DNA of 15,450 nt from Saprospiraceae bacterium (GTDB lineage: Bacteria > Bacteroidota > Bacteroidia > Chitinophagales > Saprospiraceae): NCBI GenBank assembly GCA_027009605.1, contig JALVCY010000136.1, forward strand, positions 1-15,450, written 5' to 3'. Positions within the stretch are counted from its first letter, which is position 1. Every line of letters starts with the position of its first letter. The position numbers and the translations under genes are program-made. Positions 5,695 to 12,958 of the stretch are shown one piece after another. The notes beneath the pieces were generated by a model that saw nothing but the letters and a program-made list of their open reading frames with translations, made no database searches and was not told where the DNA came from.

Positions 5695-7743
5695 CTACTT
5701 AGGATGGACACGAAGCAATAGAAAATCTTTAAAATCGACCTTCAAAGTATGCCGGCCGGCATTTAGATCTCGATACTTTTTATGGTGAAAATAATCAGTC
5801 ACCTGATAATTTTTGTTGGAGTCCAGCCCTCGCAAATCAATTTCATCGGAAAATGACTTTGCATAAAAAGCATAAAACAAATCACCGTCCTTTTGAATGA
5901 CATGTGCCTCCGGCCGGTCAAATCCGATATCGTATAAGGTGCCCAAATAGTCTCCTTTGGACAGCATCAAGTCATTGTAGAGCAGAATCCATTTTTTCAT
6001 CATCGCTTCTTTTTGGGGAGTCAACAAATAACTAGCTTCGGCAGTAGGATTATCTTTCGGCCAAGTAAATTTACTGCCCAATACCGCGCCCACCCCAAAG
6101 GACGAAGCAAAGTCATTTCCGTTATCACTCAATTCGACATGATCTCCATAATAGGCCGTCTTACCTATCAGCGCTTTATAGACTTTTCCTTTTGTTCGTA
6201 TTTGCCAACTACTCAAAGGGTCCGAGCTGACCGCCTGATTGATATAGGGCATATTGTAGTAAGACATGCAACAGCCACACGGGCAATTTTCAATTACAGC
6301 ATGAGGCTTTTGCTTGCGCACAAAATCATAAGTATTTTTAAAAAAATCAGGTAATACTTCTACTGTTTCTTCCGGATTGTCGGGGCTATTGGCGTAGTCA
6401 GGCGGGCAAGCATTCATGTGTTGGCCATCCATTTTCAGGCCATCAAACCCCCACTTATTGATAAATAAATCCAAAACTTCTTCTGTATGCTTTTGGGTCT
6501 CCTGTGCAGAAGGGGACATGTAAAAAGCATCCCACCAAGTGATGAATTGCGGAGATTCATCTTCGTTTTTCAACAAAATATCAGGGTACTTTTGGAGCGT
6601 CTCCGACCGATAATCTACCGCCAAAGGAGCCCACCAAAGCTTGGCTTTAAGGCCATAACTGTGGATTTTATCGACCAATTGCTTCATTTGTGCATCCCCG
6701 TTTGGAAATTTTTGCTTGTTGACATGCCAATCTCCTTCCGTAATCTGATAGCCATCATCCAATACGGCCCACTTAAAACCCATGTCTTTTACTTTCGGTA
6801 AAGTGCCGATGATTTCGTCTAATGTAAATCCGCGCTCATAGCCCCAAGCGCACCAAATCGGCTCATAGGCTGCGTCTTCCGATTGGGCGAATTTCAAGCC
6901 TTTCTGCTGCATGTAGTCCGTAAATCTTTTTTGTGTGATGAAGCAGTCTCCTTGGTGTACGGCTACAAATGTTTCAAAGGTTTCTAGACGATCTCCTTCT
7001 CCAAACTCCATCGGCTCCAAGTATTTATAATTTATTCTTAGGTCTGCCTGCCGGCCATCTTCTGAAGTCTCTAAATTCATATAGACCCGCTTGGGCACCA
7101 ATTCGGTATGCCCAATCGCTACCCCGCCATCTTGCCGCCAAACATCTAAGATGGGAATTCCCCCGCCATAGTCGGTTTGGTTCATGCCTAGAAAGTTGGG
7201 ATTGTAATAATCTTTGCCAATAGGACTAATCCAGTCTGCACGCTCCATGGTTGAGCTACCTTGAAAAGCCCAAAATTCATTATCTTCTGGATGGCGATTG
7301 ATGCGAATATGGTTGTTTGTCCAGCCGGTAATGAATAATTTTTTTGAACCGGAATTGACATAATTTACATGGTAAAAAACCATGTCCGGATAATTATTAT
7401 ACGCTTTGATAAAAACGATCTTTTTTATTTTTTCGGGATTAATGCCTGTTATTTCGTATTGCCAACCGGTGCCTATCGAGTCTTTGAGAGCCTTGCGGGA
7501 AAAGTGGTTTAGCTTAAATCCACTAATCGGATGACGCCTTGTGCTGATAAATTCTGAAAGGGTGAAACCATCCGATAGATTTGGCAAAAACGCAGATGAA
7601 ATCTTTGTTTTCATTTGGTCATTAACGGCAATTTCTAAATGCCCATGCTTGATGACTTGGGCAGCTGATTGCTTCGTATTGGGTTGCTCTTTGCAACCGA
7701 CAAGCAAAATAAAAAAAGCAAAGACCGGTATTATAGATTTCAT
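5695..7743 (-). CDS. GH36-like (clan GH-D) alpha-galactosidase-type lipoprotein
   Basis: A 682-residue lipoprotein; the signal ends in LVGC (C17), so it is anchored in a membrane, probably the outer one. The architecture fits GH36 and raffinose-synthase-like enzymes: an N-terminal beta-sandwich (about 30-285), a TIM barrel (about 290-580) and a short C-terminal beta domain. Barrel landmarks are WCAWGYERGF (297-306), AVLDDGYQ (326-333), LKAKLWWAP (365-373), FDGLKMDGQ (433-441) with D439 as predicted nucleophile, and SSDPLSSWQIR (506-516) with D508 as predicted acid/base. The strand before the acid/base reads IENCPCGCC (484-492), where GH36 enzymes usually have a Cys followed by a glycine-rich loop; four Cys here are unusual. 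The DGQ after the nucleophile resembles the raffinose synthase/Sip1 branch more than classic melibiases. The reaction is presumably retaining cleavage of an alpha-galactoside or related alpha-linked sugar; specificity is unresolved. The leader has a run of ten A just before the ATG. Confidence 0.87.
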   Translation of the reverse strand: MKSIIPVFAFFILLVGCKEQPNTKQSAAQVIKHGHLEIAVNDQMKTKISSAFLPNLSDGFTLSEFISTRRHPISGFKLNHFSRKALKDSIGTGWQYEITGINPEKIKKIVFIKAYNNYPDMVFYHVNYVNSGSKKLFITGWTNNHIRINRHPEDNEFWAFQGSSTMERADWISPIGKDYYNPNFLGMNQTDYGGGIPILDVWRQDGGVAIGHTELVPKRVYMNLETSEDGRQADLRINYKYLEPMEFGEGDRLETFETFVAVHQGDCFITQKRFTDYMQQKGLKFAQSEDAAYEPIWCAWGYERGFTLDEIIGTLPKVKDMGFKWAVLDDGYQITEGDWHVNKQKFPNGDAQMKQLVDKIHSYGLKAKLWWAPLAVDYRSETLQKYPDILLKNEDESPQFITWWDAFYMSPSAQETQKHTEEVLDLFINKWGFDGLKMDGQHMNACPPDYANSPDNPEETVEVLPDFFKNTYDFVRKQKPHAVIENCPCGCCMSYYNMPYINQAVSSDPLSSWQIRTKGKVYKALIGKTAYYGDHVELSDNGNDFASSFGVGAVLGSKFTWPKDNPTAEASYLLTPQKEAMMKKWILLYNDLMLSKGDYLGTLYDIGFDRPEAHVIQKDGDLFYAFYAKSFSDEIDLRGLDSNKNYQVTDYFHHKKYRDLNAGRHTLKVDFKDFLLLRVHPK

Positions 7744-7958
7744 GCTGCGTTTTTTTTTTGGTAACTTTTATGAGCAATGGTTCGGTAATAAAACCATGCA
7801 TTTGAATTCGAACCTGCCTTACCATAAGTAGGCTAGTTGGAAGAGTCCACCCCCAAATTTGATTGGACTTGATTCGTCTTTTCTTGAATCCTTGCCAAAT
7901 TTGACCCCGCCAGCGGGGGACATCTGGGACGTGTACGATGTAATAGTGACTTTTTCCC
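7744..7958. other. 215-bp gap with GC hairpin inside the PUL
   Basis: This is the longest gap within the hydrolase part of the locus. It contains a perfect GC-rich palindrome CCCCGC-CA-GCGGGG at 7905-7918, a 10-bp direct repeat CCAAATTTGA at 7853-7862 and 7895-7904, and a 6-bp inverted repeat ATGGTT/AACCAT at 7777-7782 and 7792-7797 just upstream of the GH36-like gene. No T-run follows the GC hairpin on the minus strand, so it is not a canonical intrinsic terminator. It could act in mRNA processing or stability, or be a dispersed intergenic repeat. I found no good match to the Bacteroidota -33/-7 promoter pattern. Confidence 0.5.
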
Positions 7959-9482
7959 CTAGCGGATAATCACAATGCGTTTGGGGGCACTTTGAGTCGC
8001 AGTATCGGTTATGTTCAGAAAGTAAACTCCTTCTGACAAGTCACTGGTTTTCAACGTATTATCTTCCGATAAAAGATTTTGTCTTTTAATTAGCCGGCCA
8101 CTTTCGGAATAAAGGTTAAGGAAGCCGCGAATAGGCCGAGTCTCTTCTAAAGTAATCGAAATATCCGTCCCGATTTTGACGCAAGTCGGATAAACTTGGA
8201 ATTTAAAATCTTTTTGCGCAAGCTCTTTGGTACTAACAGGTACATAAGTAGTTCCGTAAAAATCAATATGCTGTCCGGACACTAAGCGGTCACATTCAAT
8301 CGTCAATATCGGATTATTGCCACCGGCTGCAATATGGAAAGTGCGCTCTTCTCCTTTGGCCAAATACTTTAAGCTTTCTGTTGCTCGTACGCCGTTGACC
8401 GCCGGATAGGCATCATAATAAAAAGAACCAACCCCAATATTTTTAATTTTAACAATAGCGGAGTCCGGAGCCGTTTTGAATGATTCGACCCAAAATTTAT
8501 AGCCGGATGCCAAGCCGGCTTCTTTGATGCGCTCCATGGGTTGGTAATCCGGTTGGTCATTGCCAATGATATAGGAAATTAAAAATTTTCTAGCAAAATC
8601 TTCGTAAGAAATACCGTGAGCTCCATCCGGCAAATCCAAGACATGCTCTTGATCCCAATCCGTATAATAGCTAAACTCGCCCCCGGCCGGAGACGTCTTG
8701 TATCGCTCTGCTCCAAAGAAAATCCAATTGCCCTCATTCTCCCAATGGTGTTGTTGACACATAAAGGAATCATCAAAATTACCAAATCGTATTTGTAATA
8801 AATCCGGCTGAATATCAAACGGGGAGTAAGTTTCATCAGCGGCATCAATCGAAATACTCCAAGGCGTGTTGAGAAAGACACTATCTAAATGAGACAAAAA
8901 TTGAGCTTGAAAAGCCTTGCCGGGAAAAGTCTGACCAAGCACAAAAGGCCCATCATAAATATGATATTCTGCCCATAGCCCAAATCCGGTTTGCAAAAAT
9001 GCCAAGCGGGGGTCATTGTCATACCTTTCGGCAAATCGAGTGTAAAACTCTAATGTAAAATCTTTTAGCTTTTGATGTGTCCAATCGGGAAACCAAGTCG
9101 TTTGTCCTTCGGACAGCCCTTCCGTTTCATGATAGTCCGGCAAATCTTTGATATACTGCGGTACAGATGTGTGATATCCTACATAGACAAATCTAAAACG
9201 CAAAATGGCCTGATGCCCCCTTGATGCAACAGCATTCAAAAGATTGTCAACCACCGTCCAATCATAGACGCCTTCTTCGCTAACTACCTGATTATAAAGC
9301 ATATACGAGTATTCCAACGAAATAGCATCGGTATTTTTCTTTGGAGATGTAGTCCACAAAACGATACCTGTCATGGGCTGGACATCCGTAATCGTCGATT
9401 CTACAGTCACATCAGAAAAGACTTGCCCATACATTTGCGCAAGCAAAAAGAAGGTGATAAAGAAAATGATTATTTTTTTCAT
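7959..9482 (-). CDS. DUF4832-like TIM-barrel protein with type IX sorting tail
   Basis: A 507-residue secreted protein. The signal peptide spans about residues 1-20. The central region (about 25-340) reads as a glycoside-hydrolase-like TIM barrel of the DUF4832/DUF4874 kind found in Bacteroidota. Signs are LRFRFVYVGYH (94-104), a strand ending LQTGFGLWAEYH (163-174) with E172 placed like the acid/base of clan GH-A enzymes, and a later segment with E269. A beta-sandwich follows (about 340-415). The last 80 residues (about 425-507) form a type IX sorting domain: a strand at FQVYPT, SESGRLIK, DLSEGVYFLNI, and a basic end KRIVIIR. The protein is therefore expected to be released or anchored on the cell surface. 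It starts 14 bp after the permease gene, implying co-transcription. No activity is known to me for this family; a glycan-cleaving role is inference from fold and context. Confidence 0.8.
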   Translation of the reverse strand: MKKIIIFFITFFLLAQMYGQVFSDVTVESTITDVQPMTGIVLWTTSPKKNTDAISLEYSYMLYNQVVSEEGVYDWTVVDNLLNAVASRGHQAILRFRFVYVGYHTSVPQYIKDLPDYHETEGLSEGQTTWFPDWTHQKLKDFTLEFYTRFAERYDNDPRLAFLQTGFGLWAEYHIYDGPFVLGQTFPGKAFQAQFLSHLDSVFLNTPWSISIDAADETYSPFDIQPDLLQIRFGNFDDSFMCQQHHWENEGNWIFFGAERYKTSPAGGEFSYYTDWDQEHVLDLPDGAHGISYEDFARKFLISYIIGNDQPDYQPMERIKEAGLASGYKFWVESFKTAPDSAIVKIKNIGVGSFYYDAYPAVNGVRATESLKYLAKGEERTFHIAAGGNNPILTIECDRLVSGQHIDFYGTTYVPVSTKELAQKDFKFQVYPTCVKIGTDISITLEETRPIRGFLNLYSESGRLIKRQNLLSEDNTLKTSDLSEGVYFLNITDTATQSAPKRIVIIR

Positions 9483-9496
9483 GGCTTCATTTTTTG

Positions 9497-10369
9497 TTAA
9501 TCAAAGGCTAGGATAAAGGCAGAGACGATGGCCAATATCATCCCGATAAAGGTAATGGTTGCCGGGAATACGGCATACATTACCAACGACAAAATAATCG
9601 TAATCACAGGTGCAACGGCATTGGTCATCGGGCTTACAATCATTGCTTTTCCATACCGGAAAGCATAAACAATCGTCAGCGCTCCCACCGAATTGAGAAT
9701 TTGAATTAAAAAGGCATAACCCGGGCCTTTCATGCCATAATTAATATCTTGCGAAAAATCAGTCATAAAGTACGCTATTGGCGCAAGCAATAATCCGGAG
9801 ACTGTCATATAAAAAAAGATACTCTCCGCTTTCATAAACTGATTGGTACTCTTCATCAAATATCCTTGTGCTCCCCAAGCAATAAAAACCAAAAGGGCAA
9901 AAACAAACCATGCACCAATCCCAGCCGTACCACTTCCGGTTTGGTAAGATAATAATGGAATCGCCAACAAGGCCAATAGAATACCTATCCAAGCTCGCAG
10001 ACCGGCTCGTTCTTTCAACAAAATCATTGACAGCAAAATAGTAATCACCGGAGACAATGAAATTATTGGAAATATTAAGTAAGCCGGCCCGTTGGCTATA
10101 GCACCCGTAAAGAGCAACATTTGTCCCCCGGCGCCTAAGATACCAATCAACATACCGTAGAGTATGGCTTTGGGAGACTTGTCCAATTGCCAATTGACAT
10201 TTTTCAAGGCAAAGAATGCCGGAATTAACATGGTAAATGCCCAAACGACATAACTCAACGTACCGGGAAAACCGGCTTTTTCCGGAATCTCAATCAGTGC
10301 ACCCCATACACCCCAAAATACCGTGGTAATGACGGCATAAAAAATCCATTTTTTACTGTTTTGTTCCAT
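9497..10369 (-). CDS. EamA/DMT-superfamily inner-membrane permease
   Basis: A 290-residue polytopic membrane protein with about ten predicted helices in two homologous halves, the layout of EamA (PF00892) drug/metabolite transporters. The first half includes FWGVWGALIEIPEKAG (19-34) and GPAYLIFPIISLSPVITILL (94-113); the second includes AWGAQGYLMKS (164-174) and SPMTNAVAPVITIILS (245-260). The repeated 'SPxxxxxxPVITIxLS' pattern in both halves is characteristic. Members export or import small metabolites, and some take up sugars. Its position inside a PUL, 14 bp upstream of the DUF4832-like gene, points to a sugar or sugar-acid product of the pathway. It is the first gene after the terminator that ends the susC-susD unit, so it needs its own promoter or readthrough. 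A weak promoter-like pair (CAAA at 10445-10448 and CGAATGTA at 10416-10423, minus-strand sense TTTG and TACATTCG) lies upstream. The substrate is unknown. Confidence 0.87.
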   Translation of the reverse strand: MEQNSKKWIFYAVITTVFWGVWGALIEIPEKAGFPGTLSYVVWAFTMLIPAFFALKNVNWQLDKSPKAILYGMLIGILGAGGQMLLFTGAIANGPAYLIFPIISLSPVITILLSMILLKERAGLRAWIGILLALLAIPLLSYQTGSGTAGIGAWFVFALLVFIAWGAQGYLMKSTNQFMKAESIFFYMTVSGLLLAPIAYFMTDFSQDINYGMKGPGYAFLIQILNSVGALTIVYAFRYGKAMIVSPMTNAVAPVITIILSLVMYAVFPATITFIGMILAIVSAFILAFD

Positions 10370-10442
10370 TTGTCTTGTGTATTATGCCGAAGCACTTTAG
10401 TTATGAAAACTTGTACGAATGTATGCCCACGATACTCTGTAA

Positions 10443-10484
10443 GGCAAAAAAAATGTTTCCGCAACTAATTGCGGAAACATTTTG
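10443..10484 (-). terminator. Rho-independent terminator after susCD-PKD unit
   Basis: A perfect 15-bp stem (10450-10464 with 10469-10483) closed by a 4-nt loop lies 9 bp beyond the stop of the PKD lipoprotein gene. On the minus strand the stem runs into eight consecutive T (complement of the A-run at 10446-10453). This is the strongest terminator in the window and separates the capture genes from the permease and hydrolase genes. Confidence 0.9.
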
Positions 10485-10492
10485 TCTATTCG

Positions 10493-11419
10493 TTATCTCA
10501 TATCTATAATAATTCCATCTGTATCAGGATTGTCCGGGGTCGCTTTGCTTGGTATCCAACCTATTTCGTCCCAATCTTGATTACTGGTCCAAGCAACAAC
10601 TTTAATTACATCTTTGCCATTTAAAGCCGCAATTTTGGTGCGCGAAACAGCCCATTCTATCTCGACAATATTACCGTTTACCTTGTAAGTGCCATCTATT
10701 TGGGCGTCTGCCGTATTGTTTGTGTCGTAAATCCAAAACGTATCCCAATCTGTCCCATTGGGGTCATAATTGGCAAAATCCATCCAATACAAATCTTCAT
10801 TATCCTTGGAATTTGAAAAGCTATTCTCTATCAATAGTTCGCCTCCACCAAATAATGGCCACAAAGTATATTGATAATTGGTCACTGCATCCGGATCCGT
10901 ATCAATCAACATGTCAAAAATAGAAGCTTCCGTAAAACTAGCTTCTTGCTTGATGTAAAAGTAAATATTTTTATCATCAAAATCATACTTGAATGAGCGA
11001 ATGGCTCCGGAAGCAGAGTCTATCGTAAAGGCATTTTGAATGGTTGCCCAATCATCAAATGAGTTATCATCTAAGACGACCGGAGAGCTTTTATCTACGG
11101 TAATTTTGGTGCTAATATCATGATTGTCACCGTTGCTGTCTTTTACTGTAAGCGCTACGGTATATTCGCCTTTATGGGCATAAGTATGAACCGGATTTTT
11201 GTCGGTAGAAGTTTCTCCATCACCAAAATCCCAAGCATAAGTACCTGATACTGTGGAAGTATTGGTAAATGTAACTTCCAAGCCATTGGCTACATAAGTA
11301 AATAATGCATCTCCTTCAATCTTAGGATTGACCGGGTCTGTTGTCTTTTTGCAAGACGAAATGACTAACCCGATTCCTAGGGTTAGCAGCACGAAGCTGA
11401 AAATTGAAAACTTTTTCAT
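10493..11419 (-). CDS. PKD-domain surface lipoprotein (SusE/SGBP-like)
   Basis: A 308-residue lipoprotein; the signal ends in ISSC (C23). Residues 35-108 are a PKD domain with its hallmark WDFGDGETS (63-71) and HTYAHKGEYTV (78-88). The C-terminal half (about 117-308) looks like a beta-sandwich of the CBM9/DOMON-like type, beginning FDDWATI (121-127) with DFDDKNIYFYIK (146-157), a 'D-x-x-x-LYFyi'-style strand. It is rich in Trp and Asp, which suits glycan or Ca2+ binding. It follows susD by 23 bp and precedes a strong terminator. This is the position of SusE-type surface glycan-binding proteins, which help deliver ligand to the SusCD pair. No catalytic motif is visible. Lipoprotein and PKD calls are firm; the binding role and the CBM-like label are inferred. 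Confidence 0.85.
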   Translation of the reverse strand: MKKFSIFSFVLLTLGIGLVISSCKKTTDPVNPKIEGDALFTYVANGLEVTFTNTSTVSGTYAWDFGDGETSTDKNPVHTYAHKGEYTVALTVKDSNGDNHDISTKITVDKSSPVVLDDNSFDDWATIQNAFTIDSASGAIRSFKYDFDDKNIYFYIKQEASFTEASIFDMLIDTDPDAVTNYQYTLWPLFGGGELLIENSFSNSKDNEDLYWMDFANYDPNGTDWDTFWIYDTNNTADAQIDGTYKVNGNIVEIEWAVSRTKIAALNGKDVIKVVAWTSNQDWDEIGWIPSKATPDNPDTDGIIIDMR

Positions 11420-11442
11420 AATTGAGAGTTTTTAATGTTTAA

Positions 11443-12954
11443 TTAATTTTGCACACAAAGCTTGTTGGCAATGATTTCATCAATGGGGATATAGTATAAT
11501 CGGCGCGAATCATTCCAATCAATGACCAAATTATCGTATCCGCTAGGCGTGGTCGATAAGTCAATATCACCGATTGTCAAACCTACGATATGATATCCCC
11601 AGTAGGTTCGGTCTATGTTCATTTTATTTCGAGTCAAATCATAAAACCGGTGTCCTTCGAAGGCTAACTCCAATCGACGTTCTTCCAAAACCACTTGGAG
11701 AAGGTCTTTTCCGGCCGGCACGGTATTGATTTGGGCATCTTCCAGTCCCCTGTTTTTTCTAATGGCATTCACGTTTTTTAATGCATCAAATTCATTCCCT
11801 TGATGTGCGTAGGCTTCTGCGCGGTTGAGGTACATTTCCGCAAGGCGAAATAATACGGGAGAACTCAAGTTTGGGTCTCCATCTTGAAAACTGAATTTAG
11901 TGATAAAAAACATCTCCAGTCCGTTTTTCTTTTGGATGGACTGTCCATTGAAAACGGTGTCTATGTAAGTGGCACGTACATCTTGTGGATGTTCATGCAG
12001 CAGATTCATGTATCCGTAGGTTGCAAATTCTTCCCCCCATCCGGAGTTGCCGTCACTATAAATCATGGATGCAATCGAACCGAATTTTCCCCGGTTGTCC
12101 GAAGGGGTAAAAGCAATGGCCCAAATCGTCTCATCTCGCTCTAAGGCATTAGCAAAATAGCTTGGATAGCTCTCGGTAGTTTCTAAGGCAAACTTACCTG
12201 ATTGAATGACTTTATCTGCATATTCAATCGTCTTAGTATAGTCTTCCATAAATAGATAAGTCCTTGATAATAAGGCCCATGCGGCTTCTTTAGAAGCGTA
12301 CTCTTTGCCCCGAGACTGATTCATCAAAGCTTCGGCACGTAGTGCATCTTCTATGATGGCATCATAGGTTTCTTGGACGCTGGCTCTGGCTTTTTGGCTA
12401 TCTTCATCGGCCGTACGGCGAAGGATGATTCCCATATTTGTATTTGGATCTCCGTCATTATAGCCTTTGGCATAAAACCGAACTAAGTTGAAGTTCATAT
12501 AGGCACGCAAAAAATAGTTTTCTCCTAAAAGCTGCTCTTCTTCTGCGGTCAAACTGGGCCGGGCTTCCAAATAAGCAATGATGGTATTGGCTCCATTAAT
12601 AATTTTGTAAGATACATACCAAAAGAAACGAGAATTGCTTTGACTGGCCGAATGTGTATAAGTAAAACTATAATACAATGGATCTTCAGTTTTTTGCCCA
12701 CAAGTTATATCATCTGCGGCAAAGTCTGTCATCTGAAAGTACTGTCGTAAATAACAATTATTATCGTCCACAATCCCATTAAACTCTGCACCGTCTTTCA
12801 GCAGGGCGTAGTTACCATTGGTTACATTTACAATGCCATCTGATGCGAGAGCAATAGATCCGGTGGTCAACTGGTCAGACGGATACACATCCAAATCCGA
12901 ACAAGCAGAAAGAAACAAAGAAATGACCAACACTAAGAAAATTGTATTTTTCAT
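11443..12954 (-). CDS. SusD/RagB-family glycan-binding lipoprotein
   Basis: A 503-residue outer-membrane lipoprotein of usual family length; the signal ends in LSAC (C18) followed by SDLDVYP, the common SusD start. The helical TPR-like scaffold is evident. The C-terminal hallmarks are RLAEMYLNRAEAYA, NAIRKNRGL and VVLEERRLELAFEGHRFYDL, the last being a near-invariant RagB/SusD signature. SusD proteins form the lid of the SusC channel and bind the oligosaccharide at the cell surface. The start codon lies 4 bp after the susC stop, which confirms the paired operon. The ligand cannot be inferred from sequence by eye. It is followed by the PKD lipoprotein gene. Confidence 0.97.
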   Translation of the reverse strand: MKNTIFLVLVISLFLSACSDLDVYPSDQLTTGSIALASDGIVNVTNGNYALLKDGAEFNGIVDDNNCYLRQYFQMTDFAADDITCGQKTEDPLYYSFTYTHSASQSNSRFFWYVSYKIINGANTIIAYLEARPSLTAEEEQLLGENYFLRAYMNFNLVRFYAKGYNDGDPNTNMGIILRRTADEDSQKARASVQETYDAIIEDALRAEALMNQSRGKEYASKEAAWALLSRTYLFMEDYTKTIEYADKVIQSGKFALETTESYPSYFANALERDETIWAIAFTPSDNRGKFGSIASMIYSDGNSGWGEEFATYGYMNLLHEHPQDVRATYIDTVFNGQSIQKKNGLEMFFITKFSFQDGDPNLSSPVLFRLAEMYLNRAEAYAHQGNEFDALKNVNAIRKNRGLEDAQINTVPAGKDLLQVVLEERRLELAFEGHRFYDLTRNKMNIDRTYWGYHIVGLTIGDIDLSTTPSGYDNLVIDWNDSRRLYYIPIDEIIANKLCVQN

Positions 12955-12958
12955 ATCT

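Noticed and set aside
9759..10244. 161-codon minus-strand frame inside the permease gene
   Set aside because: It is in another frame of the EamA permease, and its translation lacks membrane periodicity or any domain; the permease frame has clear repeat motifs.
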